Source: Xanthomonas sp. DAR 35659
GTDB taxonomy: Bacteria; Pseudomonadota; Gammaproteobacteria; Xanthomonadales; Xanthomonadaceae
DNA: 64,000 bases
Assembly (NCBI RefSeq): GCF_041242975.1
Contig: NZ_CP162488.1
Span: forward strand, 3,834,001 to 3,898,000
Direction: 5' to 3'
Part shown: one piece after another, positions 52,261-60,162 of the stretch
Position numbering within the stretch: the first letter of the stretch is position 1
How the letters are laid out: each line of letters opens with the position of its first letter
The notes under the pieces: model-generated
The model's database searches: none
Seen by the model: only the letters and a program-made list of their open reading frames with translations
Told to the model about the DNA's origin: nothing
Program-made: the position numbers and the translations under genes

Positions 52261-52521
52261 CCTAGGGCGTGTCCCCATTCCCCGAGCATGCCGCGCCGCG
52301 GTTGCGCGCGCCTGTGGCAAGGAAGAACGAGGGCGTGGACGTCCGTCCACGCCCGATAGATGACGCGGCCACGGGCGCGCGCAACCGCGACCCTTCGGGG
52401 TGGGCCTGGCCGGCGCCACACTGACGCCACGCACCTTGACCTGACGGCCAGTCGGACGCGGCGCCGTGCAACGCCGGCCAGACCCAACGCGGCATCCTCG
52501 GGGAATGGGACACGCCCTAGG
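52261..52521. mobile_element. 261-bp MITE-like element with terminal inverted repeats
   Basis: The ends are near-perfect inverted repeats of about 25 bp (CCTAGGGCGTGTCCC... at 52261, its complement ending at 52521), extending to about 33 bp with mismatches. Inside, GGTTGCGCGCGCCTGTGG (52300-52317) pairs with 52369-52386, nesting the perfect hairpin GGGCGTGGAC/GTCCACGCCC (52331-52354). A second weaker stem (TGGCCGGCG near 52405 with CGCCGGCCA near 52483) completes a cruciform-like plan. It encodes no protein. The right end contains the stop codon of radA (TAG at 52517-52519). No clear target duplication is visible beyond the palindromic CCTAGG ends. Confidence 0.75.
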
Positions 52522-53902
52522 CGCTGGCCGCCTCCAGCGCCTGCGACAAGCGCTCCACCGCGATCACCTCCATGCCCTTGACCGTGCCGGTCTTGGGCGC
52601 ATTGGCCTTGGGCACGATGGCGCGCTTGAAGCCGTGCGTGGCGGCCTCGCGCAGCCGGTCCTCGCCATTGGGCACCGGGCGGATCTCGCCGGACAGGCCG
52701 ACCTCGCCGAAGGCGATGGTCTTCTCCGCCAGCGGCCGGTCGCGCAGCGAGGACAGCACGGCCAGCAGCACCGGCAGGTCGGCGGCGGTCTCCTGCACGC
52801 GGATGCCGCCGACCACATTGACGAACACGTCCTGGTCGCCAACCACGATGCCGCCATGGCGGTGCAGCACCGCCAGCAGCATCGCCAGCCGATTCTGCTC
52901 CAGGCCCACCGCCACGCGCCGCGGATTGGACAGCGGCGAAGCATCCACCAGCGCCTGCACTTCCACCATCAGCGGCCGCGTGCCCTCGCGGGTGACCATC
53001 ACGCAACTGCCGGGCTGATGCGCGCTGCCGCCGGAGAGGAAGATCGCCGACGGATTGGAGACTTCCTTCAGCCCCTTCTCGCCCATCGCGAACACGCCCA
53101 GTTCGTTGACCGCGCCGAAGCGGTTCTTGAACGCGCGCAGCAGGCGGAAGCGGCTGCCGCTCTCGCCCTCGAAGTACAGCACCGCATCGACCATGTGCTC
53201 GAGCACGCGCGGGCCGGCGATGCCGCCTTCCTTGGTCACATGGCCGACCAGGAACACCGCGGTACCGGTCTCCTTGGCGTAGCGCACCAGCCGCGCCGCG
53301 CTCTCGCGCACCTGGCTAACCGAGCCCGGCGCGGCGGTCAATGCCTCGGTCCACAGCGTCTGCACCGAGTCGGCGACGATCAGCTTGGGCCGCGCCGCGC
53401 TGGCGTGCTGCAGGATGTGTTCGATGCCGGTCTCGGCCAGCGCGTTGAGGCCGTCCAGCGGCAGGTCCAGGCGCACCGCGCGCCCGGCGACCTGGGCCAG
53501 CGATTCCTCGCCGGTCACGTACAGCACCGGCAAGGTGCCGGCCATCTTCGCCAGCGCCTGCAGCAGCAGGGTCGACTTGCCGATACCCGGATCGCCGCCG
53601 ATCAGCACCACCGCACCCTCGACCAGGCCGCCGCCGAGCACCCGATCGAACTCGCCGATGCCGGTGGACACGCGCGCCTGATCGCGATGCTCCACGTCCT
53701 TGAGTGCGGTGATCTTCGGCGCCTCGGCCTTGCCGGCCCAGCCGCTGCGCCGCGCCGCGGCCGGCGCCTTGGCCGCCGTCGCGCTTTCCAGCACGATCTC
53801 GCTCAACGAATTCCAGGCACCACACTCGGTGCACTGGCCCTGCCACTTGGTGTACTCGGCGCCGCATTCGCCGCACACATAGGCCGTCTTCGCCTTCGCC
53901 AT
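52517..53902 (-). CDS. radA: DNA repair protein RadA
   Basis: RecA-related ATPase/helicase that extends heteroduplex during recombinational repair, 461 aa. It has a C4 zinc motif (C10, C13, C24, C27), Walker A GDPGIGKST at residues 103-111, VTGEES, the RadA-specific KNRFG motif (LLRAFKNRFGAVNELGVF) and the Lon-protease-like C-terminal domain (NVVGGIRVQETAADLPVLLA, IAFGEVGLSGEIRPV). The stop codon lies inside the terminal repeat of the MITE-like element, so the last residues may have been altered by insertion, although total length is normal. Confidence 0.97.
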   Translation of the reverse strand: MAKAKTAYVCGECGAEYTKWQGQCTECGAWNSLSEIVLESATAAKAPAAARRSGWAGKAEAPKITALKDVEHRDQARVSTGIGEFDRVLGGGLVEGAVVLIGGDPGIGKSTLLLQALAKMAGTLPVLYVTGEESLAQVAGRAVRLDLPLDGLNALAETGIEHILQHASAARPKLIVADSVQTLWTEALTAAPGSVSQVRESAARLVRYAKETGTAVFLVGHVTKEGGIAGPRVLEHMVDAVLYFEGESGSRFRLLRAFKNRFGAVNELGVFAMGEKGLKEVSNPSAIFLSGGSAHQPGSCVMVTREGTRPLMVEVQALVDASPLSNPRRVAVGLEQNRLAMLLAVLHRHGGIVVGDQDVFVNVVGGIRVQETAADLPVLLAVLSSLRDRPLAEKTIAFGEVGLSGEIRPVPNGEDRLREAATHGFKRAIVPKANAPKTGTVKGMEVIAVERLSQALEAASA

Positions 53903-54218
53903 CTCGCTTGCCCGTTGAACCGACAGAATGCGCCAGCATAGTGGCTGGCGGTCTCAGGATGCGCGACCGGGCGCGGGATTGCCGCTGCGGCGCCGAAGCA
54001 GCGCCTCACTTCGTCCGCATCGTCATGGCGGCACAAGGTCTTCACGCCATGCGCCCTTTCACGCCATCCTGCCCATGCAGCGATAGGATCGATGCCAGGA
54101 TCGGCCACGATGGACGTCCTGTTTCGTCCAGCATTCGCAGCCCCGGACATCGCCGATCCGCCCAGGCTCCAGCGGCACACGACGCTGGATTGCATGCAAC
54201 CGAACGGATGAGGTCACT
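53903..54218. other. Intergenic region radA / small secreted protein
   Basis: About 316 bp between divergent genes. It should hold both promoters. I see no repeats, RNA genes or convincing ORFs. Confidence 0.4.
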
Positions 54219-54644
54219 ATGCGCTCTCTCGCTCTCGCACTGCTCGCCCTGTTCGCCCTGGGCCATGCCGGCACGGCGCGTGCCGATGGCTGCGGCGGCA
54301 ATCTGATCGACTACAAGCCCGTGCGCATCGGCGGCGAAAAGGTCGGCGAACTGCAGCTGTACTACAACAACGGCAACGGCAAGAACTGCGCGGTGTTCTC
54401 GCACGCCGGCCCGACCTGGGGCAAGCCCCTGATCACCAGCGTCGAGGTGTTCGTCTGCAAGCCCAACAAGAACAACTGCGGCGTGTGGCAGGAAAAGCCG
54501 TGGTGGGATCGCGACGACGGCACATACTCCTACCAGGCCGGCCCGGTACGTATCGACGGCGAAAACAAATGCGTGCGGGCGATCGGCTATCTCGACTACA
54601 AGGGCCAGACCGGCGTCGCCGTCTCGGACGTGCACTGCCGCTAG
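54219..54644 (+). CDS. Small secreted cysteine-rich protein of unknown function
   Basis: A 141-aa protein starting MRSLALALLALFALGHAGTA, a signal peptide cleaved near ARADG. The mature protein of about 118 residues has six cysteines (DGCGG, KNCAVF, FVCKP, NNCGVW, NKCVRA, VHCR), suggesting three disulfides and an extracytoplasmic location. GAGG precedes the ATG at good distance. No family was recognised. Confidence 0.7.
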   Translation: MRSLALALLALFALGHAGTARADGCGGNLIDYKPVRIGGEKVGELQLYYNNGNGKNCAVFSHAGPTWGKPLITSVEVFVCKPNKNNCGVWQEKPWWDRDDGTYSYQAGPVRIDGENKCVRAIGYLDYKGQTGVAVSDVHCR

Positions 54645-54684
54645 TCGTTCTCGACGCCGCCCCCTGTAGATACCGTCTTCCCCC

Positions 54685-55656
54685 CTAACAGGCAAGGGCC
54701 TTTTGAGGGTCGAAGGGCGTGCGCGATTTGAGCACGCCGTAGGCGATATGCAGCAGCTTGCGCATGGCGGCGCAGATGATCTGCTTGTTGGCCTTGCCGC
54801 GTTCGCGCAGGCGTTGTTTCAGCGCACGCACGACCGGGTTGTGGGTCATGGCGACCAAGGCCGGCAGGAACAGGCCGGCGCGCAGGCGTGGGGAGCCGGT
54901 ACGGGAGATGCAGACCTGCCCCTTGCGCTTGCCGGACTCCTGCAGCCGTGGATTCAACCCGGCGAAGGCGGTCACCGCCGAGGCCTGGGAGAAGCGCTCC
55001 ACGTCGCCGAGCTCGGCCAGCAACAGCGCCGCGCTCCTCTCGGCGATGCCGTCGATGCTGACCAGCAGCTCGCGCTGCCCGCGCAGGGTAGGATCCTTGT
55101 CGATCTGGTCGTCGATGGCCCGTTCGATCTGGGCGATGTTCGCTTGCAACTGGCCGATGATCTCCAGCAGCGAGTCGCGCACCACCGGCGCGGCGACGTC
55201 CAGGCGGTTGCGCTCCATCTGCAGCATCTGCAGCAGGTCCTCGCGCCGACGCACCAGCGCCTTGAGGTGCTTGAGCGCCGGCGGATCGGACTGCCACGGC
55301 CGCAATTGCGACGCATGGCGCAGGCCGTAGCTGGCGATCAGCTTGGCATCGCTCCGGTCGGTCTTGACCCGGGTCAGCTGGCTGCGCGCATACAGCGCCG
55401 TCTGCGCCGGGTTGAGGACGCATACGCGGTAGCCCAAGGCGTGCACGAACTCAGCCAGGGCCTCGTGGTAGGTGCCGGTGGCTTCCATCACGATCCAGCT
55501 GTCCGCCTGCGCATGGCTCTGCAGCCACGTCCGTAGGGCCTGGAACCCCTTCGGATCGTTGGAAAGCTTGGCCTTGGTGCGGTACTTGCCGTTGGCCAGG
55601 TCGATGGCCAGGTCGAAACGGTGTTTGGCGACGTCGATACCGACGACTGGGGACAT
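54685..55656 (-). CDS. IS110-family transposase/recombinase
   Basis: A 323-aa recombinase. The RuvC-like DEDD half has D8 (VVGIDVAKHRFD), E58 (IVMEATGTYHEAL), D100 and D103 (VKTDRSDAKLIASYG). A helical linker follows. The C-terminal Tnp20 half has SIDGIAERSAALLLAELGDV, FAGLNPRLQESGKRKG with the conserved serine at about 241, and ISRTGSPRLRAGLFLPALVA. No frameshift or stop interrupts it, so it looks functional. The start at 55656 is supported by GGAGGAA eight bases upstream; ATG 55671 is also in frame. Confidence 0.93.
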   Translation of the reverse strand: MSPVVGIDVAKHRFDLAIDLANGKYRTKAKLSNDPKGFQALRTWLQSHAQADSWIVMEATGTYHEALAEFVHALGYRVCVLNPAQTALYARSQLTRVKTDRSDAKLIASYGLRHASQLRPWQSDPPALKHLKALVRRREDLLQMLQMERNRLDVAAPVVRDSLLEIIGQLQANIAQIERAIDDQIDKDPTLRGQRELLVSIDGIAERSAALLLAELGDVERFSQASAVTAFAGLNPRLQESGKRKGQVCISRTGSPRLRAGLFLPALVAMTHNPVVRALKQRLRERGKANKQIICAAMRKLLHIAYGVLKSRTPFDPQKALAC

Positions 55657-55697
55657 GGGGAATTCCTCCATCGTAGGGTGAACACGATCACCGCTGC

Positions 55698-55888
55698 GCC
55701 CGGTCCTGCCTTGTGGATGCGAGTTCACGCCTGCGGCGGACTCTGGATACCGTACGGACACCGATGGGCCAGCATATGCAATGCGGGAGCCAATCTACAA
55801 TGCAAGCTCGTGGCTTTAGGAGCGACTGGGCTTCCCGCACTGCTCCGATGATCAGTCGGAAGACATAAGGCCACGTGGGCCTCATGTC
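55698..55888 (-). ncRNA. Predicted IS110 bridge RNA
   Basis: The non-coding end upstream of the transposase folds into three parts, read leftward. First, an 11-bp 5' hairpin (55862-55888, stem GACATGAGGCC/GGCCTTATGTC). Second, a loop closed by 55829-55843 and 55778-55791, holding GTCGCTCCT (55818-55826) and CATTGTAG (55795-55802). Third, a loop closed by 55756-55769 and 55698-55706, holding ACGGTATCC (55745-55753) and CACAAG (55710-55715). The first two guide segments match the REP target on each side of the CT core, and the last two match the element ends. Ends of the transcript are approximate. Confidence 0.75.
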
Positions 55889-55898
55889 CAGATACAAG

Positions 55899-55963
55899 GA
55901 GCGGCTTTAGCCGCGACCGAGCCTTACCGGGAAGGCCCGGTCGCGGCTGAAGCCGCTCCTACA
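55899..55963. repeat. REP-like inverted pair split by the IS110 element
   Basis: GAGCGGCTTTAGCCGCGACC (55899-55918) is the remainder of a REP arm whose first bases CTGTAG are at 54664-54669, on the other side of the insertion. The complementary arm is intact at 55940-55963. Before insertion this was an ordinary REP pair downstream of the M61 peptidase gene. Confidence 0.88.
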
Positions 55964-56038
55964 GGGGCGATCACGGGCGATGGCGCGCAAGCGGCGCAAC
56001 GCCGCCCGCGGCCGCACCGCCTTGCCAGCGCCGCGCGC

Positions 56039-57928
56039 TCAGCGCGCCTTGTACAACTCGCTCAACCGATCCGGCTTGCCGGCGATGCGTTCCAGGTGCG
56101 GATACATCAGGCCGCCGTGATAGGCGATGCGCAGCGTGTCGTAGCGGTTGCCGCGCTTGACCAGCAGTTCGATCGGCGTGCTGCCGCCCTTGGCCGCGGT
56201 GATCGCCTCCTTGAGCGTGTCGGCACTGTACTCGCGGCCATTCACCGCCACCACGCTGTTGCCGGCGATGATGCCGGCATCGAAGGCCGGGCCGTCCCAT
56301 AGCACCTCCTGCACCCCGCCCCGCTCGTCCAGGCTCAGGCCCAGCGAATAGGTCAGAGCCACGGTCTTCCTGGTCGCCTCGTAGGCCTTGGTTGCCTCGT
56401 TCGGCTGGTCGCTGTAGACCAGCTTCCAGCCGCTGGCCTCGATGCCGCCGACCAGCGAGCCGTGGCCATCGACGCGGCTGCGCAGGAACGTCGCCCAGTC
56501 GTACCTGGCGACGCCGTCGAGGGTGGCGACGATGTCGTCGAAGGTGTACGGATTCACGTCCCAGGCGCCGTCGTGCATGCCGAAGAAGGCCTTGGCGAAA
56601 TCGTCGATCGAGCGCTTGTTGCCGCTGAGCTCGCGCAGTTTGGCGTCCACTTCCAGCCACATCATCTGCCCGCCGGAATAGTAGTCCTCGCTCATCTGGT
56701 AGCTGCGGTAAGCGCGCGGCCGGCGCATCGACATGGTCGGATCGTTGGTGGTGTCCTGCAGCGTGCGCCAGGCCAAGCCGGGACGGCCGCGCTGGTAGGT
56801 CGCGGCGACCTCGGCGAGCATGTCGCGCGCCTGGGTCTGCGTCCACAGGCCCGAGCGCGCGGCCAGCACTTCGCCGAAGAACTGGGTCTGGCCCTCGTAC
56901 AGCCACAGCAGGCTGTCGCCCATCGGCACGTTGAAGTTCGGCGTGGCCAGGTCGGCGCCGCGGCGGTACTTGCCGTTCCAGGAGTGGTTGAACTCGTGCG
57001 CGAGCAGGTCGCGCCCCGCCCAGCTCTTGTCCCACTCGGTGAAATAGTTGAGCGGGCCGCTGTTCTCGCTGGACCGGTGGTGCTCCAGGCCGATGCCGCC
57101 CAGCTTCTCGGTCAGCGCCAGCAGGAACTCGTAGTGATCGAAATGGCGCGCGCCGTACAGCTTGTCCATCTGCTGCACCAGCGCCGCATGCGCCTTGAGT
57201 TGCTCGGGCTTGGCCTCCAGCGACTTGGCCTCGTCGGCGAACACGTTCAGGTACACCGGCGCCTTGCCGCTCCCGTCCAGCGCGACGCGCTTGTAGTACT
57301 TGCCGGCGAACATCGGCGAATCGACCAGGTCGTCGAAATCGATCGGCTTGAAGGTCACCGTGTCGCCGACCCGCGCGGCGGTCTCCAGCGCGGTGGCGTA
57401 GCTCCAGCCGGCCGGCAGGGTCACGCTGGCCTGCGCCTTGATGTTGCGCGCGTACACCCCGGCCGGGTACAGCGCGGTGGTGTTCCACTGCAGGTTGAGC
57501 ATCTCCGGGGTCATCATCACCCGACCCTGGCCCTCGCCCTGCGAGGACAGGAACTGGTATTCGGCGACGATCTCGCCGACGCCCTGCGGCACCTCGACCT
57601 TGAACGCGTACACGTCGAACTGGTCGCGCTTCCACGGCAGCACCTGGCCGTTGGCCTTGACCACCAGCCCGGCCAGCTTGTCGATCGGCCCGGTCGGCGA
57701 ATGGTTGCCGGGGATCCACTGCGGGTACAGCAGGGTCATCGTCCCGGGCGTGGCCGGGATGGTGGTGCGCACGCGGAAGATCCGATGCGTCACATCGGTG
57801 GCGTCGACATCGATCTTCAGCGTGCCGGCGAACGGCACGTCCTGCGGCGGGGCGGTCTGCGCCGAGGCCTGGAACGCCGCGGTGGCGGCCAGCAGCAACG
57901 GCGTCATCCAGGCGGTGGACTTGATCAT
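56039..57928 (-). CDS. M61 family peptidase with PDZ domain
   Basis: Exported zinc metallopeptidase of 629 aa (glycyl-aminopeptidase class). Signal peptide MIKSTAWMTPLLLAATAAFQ ASAQ. The beta-sandwich N-terminal domain (TLLYPQWIPGNHSPTGPIDK LAGL) precedes the catalytic domain, whose zinc motif HEFNH lies in LLAHEFNHSWNGKYRRGADL at about residue 310, with the downstream Glu in LWLYEGQTQFFGEV. A PDZ domain occupies about 520-600 (LGLSLDERGGVQEVLWDGPA FDAGI, GNSVVAVNG). It acts in the periplasm. Stand-alone gene after a REP pair. Confidence 0.92.
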   Translation of the reverse strand: MIKSTAWMTPLLLAATAAFQASAQTAPPQDVPFAGTLKIDVDATDVTHRIFRVRTTIPATPGTMTLLYPQWIPGNHSPTGPIDKLAGLVVKANGQVLPWKRDQFDVYAFKVEVPQGVGEIVAEYQFLSSQGEGQGRVMMTPEMLNLQWNTTALYPAGVYARNIKAQASVTLPAGWSYATALETAARVGDTVTFKPIDFDDLVDSPMFAGKYYKRVALDGSGKAPVYLNVFADEAKSLEAKPEQLKAHAALVQQMDKLYGARHFDHYEFLLALTEKLGGIGLEHHRSSENSGPLNYFTEWDKSWAGRDLLAHEFNHSWNGKYRRGADLATPNFNVPMGDSLLWLYEGQTQFFGEVLAARSGLWTQTQARDMLAEVAATYQRGRPGLAWRTLQDTTNDPTMSMRRPRAYRSYQMSEDYYSGGQMMWLEVDAKLRELSGNKRSIDDFAKAFFGMHDGAWDVNPYTFDDIVATLDGVARYDWATFLRSRVDGHGSLVGGIEASGWKLVYSDQPNEATKAYEATRKTVALTYSLGLSLDERGGVQEVLWDGPAFDAGIIAGNSVVAVNGREYSADTLKEAITAAKGGSTPIELLVKRGNRYDTLRIAYHGGLMYPHLERIAGKPDRLSELYKAR

Positions 57929-58167
57929 GGGGTCTCCAGTGGGGGATGCGGCGAACGGGCGACCCACGATCCTATGCTCACCCTCTGCTGGCGCTCTATG
58001 CCATTGGTCATACCCACCCGACGGCAGTGCCGCAGGCGGGCGCCAGACCGTGCCGGGGCAACCCGGCCACGCGCCTGCGAAGCCACCGCGCGGCGCGGCC
58101 CTCGGCGTTGAAGCCGCTAGCGCAAGCGCCTATGCTCGGGTCACGCGCGTCGCCGGGGACCACCGCC

Positions 58168-58626
58168 ATGCCTTGCTGCCGTCTGTTTGGGATGCTCCTG
58201 CTGGGCGCGGCGCTCGCACCGGCCACGCTGCATGCGCAGCCGAAAGGCCATGTCACCGGCATCGGCGGCATCTTCGTCAAGAGCGACCATCCGAAGGCCT
58301 TGATGGCCTGGTATCGCGACGTTCTAGGAATCACGCTCGAACCCTGGGGCGGCGCGGCGCTGGCCTACGATGCGCCCGCGCATCCGCCGGTGCTGACGTT
58401 GAATGCGTTCGCCCGCGACAGCGACTACATGGCGCCCTCGCAGCGGGAATTCATGCTCAATTTCGCGGTGGACGACCTCGATGCCATCCTGAAGAAAGTG
58501 CAAGCCAGCGGTGTGGCCGTGCTCAAGCGCGACGACACCGATCCCAGCGGCCGCTTCGCCTGGATCGTCGACCCGGACGGAACGAAGATCGAACTGTGGC
58601 AGCCAGCCGGCCCGAGCTCCCCCTAG
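58168..58626 (+). CDS. Exported VOC (glyoxalase/bleomycin-resistance fold) protein
   Basis: A 152-aa protein with a signal peptide (MPCCRLFGMLLLGAALAPAT LHAQ), unusual for this mostly cytosolic fold. The VOC domain spans about residues 30-148: GHVTGIGGIFVKSDHPKALM AWYRDVLGITLE, FMLNFAVDDLDAILKKVQAS GV, FAWIVDPDGTKIELWQP. Metal-ligand candidates are few, so enzymatic activity is open. The ATG was chosen because it opens the signal peptide. Confidence 0.8.
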   Translation: MPCCRLFGMLLLGAALAPATLHAQPKGHVTGIGGIFVKSDHPKALMAWYRDVLGITLEPWGGAALAYDAPAHPPVLTLNAFARDSDYMAPSQREFMLNFAVDDLDAILKKVQASGVAVLKRDDTDPSGRFAWIVDPDGTKIELWQPAGPSSP

Positions 58627-58751
58627 CCATCCGGCCAACACTCACGCGATGACCGCATCGTGCGCACGCCGAGGCGGCGCGCGCTTCGGCAACCGCGCCG
58701 CGGCACGCGCTCCGCGGCCAACGCGTGCGCGTGCGTGGTCGCGCGACGCCG

Positions 58752-59438
58752 TCAGGCCGGCACGCTGGCGACCCAGCCGCGAAACGAGAACGCGGCGTAG
58801 AACAGCGCGACGTCGACGAAGCCGGCCTCCTCCAGCAACGCCTCTTCCTCGGCCGGCGCAAGCAGCGGCAGCCGCGCGGCCAGCGATCCGCCGCTGTCCA
58901 TCGCCTTGCCCCAGTCGACGCCGCGGCGCTCGCCGAACGCCGCCGAGCGCGCCAGCCACTGCCGCGGGTCGCGACCGGCGGCAGCGTGGTGCGCGATCAC
59001 GAGACGCGCAGAGGGCGCGAGGCGGCGACGGATCGCCTGCAGCGTGCGTAGCCGCTCGGCGCGATCCAGAAAGTGCAAGGTGAGCAGGCAGGTGGCGCCA
59101 GCGAATGGACCGTCCGGCGCCTCATCGACCGTCCCCTCGAGTAGCGCGATGCGACCCGCATAGGACGAAGCGACCTGGCGCGCGAGCGCGAGCATCGCCG
59201 GCGACGGATCGACACCGGTGAAGCGCCACCCCGGCTGCGCCTGGGCCAGTGCCGCCAACTCCAACCCGCCGCCGGCACCGACCACGAGGACCTGGGCGGC
59301 GGCGGCGGCGTGCTCGGCGAGCAGCAGCATCGCCATGCGATGCAGGTCGGCCAGGCCGGGCACCTTGCGTGGCGCCTCCGCCGCGTAGCAGGCGAAGGCA
59401 GCCGGATCGGCGAACGGGAATGGCGTGCGCTGGCTCAT
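58752..59438 (-). CDS. Class I SAM-dependent methyltransferase
   Basis: A 228-aa cytosolic protein starting MSQRTPFPFADPAAFACYAA. The Rossmann core shows motif I VLVVGAGGGLELAALAQ, the acidic ribose ligand in FTGVDPSPAMLALARQ, TCLLTLHFLDRAERLRTLQA and ARLVIAHHA. It resembles small-molecule methyltransferases of the type-12 group. The target is unknown. GGGAG stands upstream of the ATG, and an inverted repeat at 59599-59615 may be its operator. Confidence 0.85.
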   Translation of the reverse strand: MSQRTPFPFADPAAFACYAAEAPRKVPGLADLHRMAMLLLAEHAAAAAQVLVVGAGGGLELAALAQAQPGWRFTGVDPSPAMLALARQVASSYAGRIALLEGTVDEAPDGPFAGATCLLTLHFLDRAERLRTLQAIRRRLAPSARLVIAHHAAAGRDPRQWLARSAAFGERRGVDWGKAMDSGGSLAARLPLLAPAEEEALLEEAGFVDVALFYAAFSFRGWVASVPA

Positions 59439-59771
59439 GTGTGTGCTCCCAATAGCCGCTGTGCACGGCGATCAATGCCTCGCGCCAGCCCGACGGTACG
59501 TACAGCCTGCCCGCTTCGTCAGCGCCAGCGGAGAACGGCATGCGCGTCTCGCGCCCGCGCAGCGAACGCTTGGGCCCTGAACTGCAGCCCCCAATCAAGT
59601 AACGATTGAAGTTACAAACTAAGGCGCAATCTGTCAATGATGCGACGCGATGCCATGGCGGAACGCACACCGCCACGGTCGCCACGCCGCAGCGGCAGCC
59701 GCGCGGCCAGCATACGAAGCGCCTCGCGCGCGCCCACGGCGACGCCGCAGTGACCTCGCAACGCGAGAACG
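59439..59771. other. Intergenic region methyltransferase / cyo terminator
   Basis: About 330 bp. Part of it (59440-59541, leftward) could encode MPFSAGADEAGRLYVPSGWR and some further residues running into the methyltransferase start. I cannot assign this, and it may be chance. The rest holds the operator-like inverted repeat at 59599-59615. Confidence 0.4.
59599..59615. promoter_or_regulatory. Inverted repeat upstream of the methyltransferase
   Basis: GTAAC-GATTGAA-GTTAC is a perfect 5-bp inverted repeat, with further partial symmetry outside (AATCAAGTAAC / GTTACAAACT). It lies about 160 bp upstream of the start in an AT-rich patch. The GTAAC half-site resembles those of HxlR-type regulators. 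No such regulator is seen nearby. Confidence 0.4.
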
Positions 59772-59794
59772 AAAAAGGCCGCCCGGAGGCGGCC
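59772..59794 (-). terminator. Rho-independent terminator of cyoABCD
   Basis: Read leftward, GGCCGCC/GGCGGCC with a TCCG loop is followed by TTTTTC. It lies 30 bp beyond the cyoD stop codon. Confidence 0.9.
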
Positions 59795-59823
59795 GTCTTC
59801 GACGCGGCGACTGCGCGCCGGCC

Positions 59824-60162
59824 TCAATGCATCATGTTGACGTTGAGGTTGTGCATGACCCACAGCGAGCCGACCACCACGATGCCGATGATCAGCAGCG
59901 AGAACAGGCCCACGTGCACGTTGGAACGCTGTTCGGCCGACCGGTCCATGTGCAGGAAGTAGATCAGGTGCACCAGCATCTGCACCGCGGCCAGCACCGA
60001 GATGACGATGACGGTCACGCCCTTCGGGAAGGCGCCGCTCATGACCATGCCGAACGGGATCACGGTCAGGATCACCGCCATCACGAAACCGACCAGGTAG
60101 GACTTCAGGCTGACGCCATGCGACGACTCCGCATGGGCATCGGAGGAATGATGGTTGGCCAT
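59824..60162 (-). CDS. cyoD: Cytochrome o ubiquinol oxidase subunit IV
   Basis: Small accessory subunit of the bo3 quinol oxidase, 112 aa, starting [20 protein letters not shown]. Three membrane helices are visible (SYLVGFVMAVILTVIPFGMV, VTVIVISVLAAVQMLVHLIY FLHMD, VGLFSLLIIGIVVVGSLWVM). The QMLVHLIYFLHMD segment is typical of CyoD. The ATG overlaps the cyoC stop (TAATG). CyoE, the haem O synthase, is not in the window. Confidence 0.95.
   Translation of the reverse strand: MANHHSSDAHAESSHGVSLKSYLVGFVMAVILTVIPFGMVMSGAFPKGVTVIVISVLAAVQMLVHLIYFLHMDRSAEQRSNVHVGLFSLLIIGIVVVGSLWVMHNLNVNMMH

Larger units (their letters stand above)
54670..55898 (-). mobile_element. Complete IS110-family insertion sequence in a REP copy
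   Basis: The element runs leftward. Its borders are defined by AG (CT on the transposase strand) at 54668-54669 and 55897-55898. Joining the outer flanks across one AG rebuilds CCCCTGTAGGAGCGGC, the intact REP start, so the insertion is precise with no target loss. The long non-coding end is 242 bp (55657-55898) and the short end only 15 bp (54670-54684), the IS110-group layout, in which the long end encodes a bridge RNA. No terminal inverted repeats, as expected for the family. Confidence 0.88.

Noticed and set aside
54662-54669. Perfect pairing of the right target guide to the target
   Set aside because: It is not perfect: relative to CCCTGTAG the RNA has CATTGTAG, giving one wobble and one mismatch. 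I kept the bridge-RNA call because the other three guides and the order fit.
59440-59541. Possible short leftward ORF (MPFSAGADEAGRLYVPSGWR...) before the methyltransferase
   Set aside because: It runs into the methyltransferase start in another frame, has no recognisable domain and no clear ribosome binding site; it may be chance.
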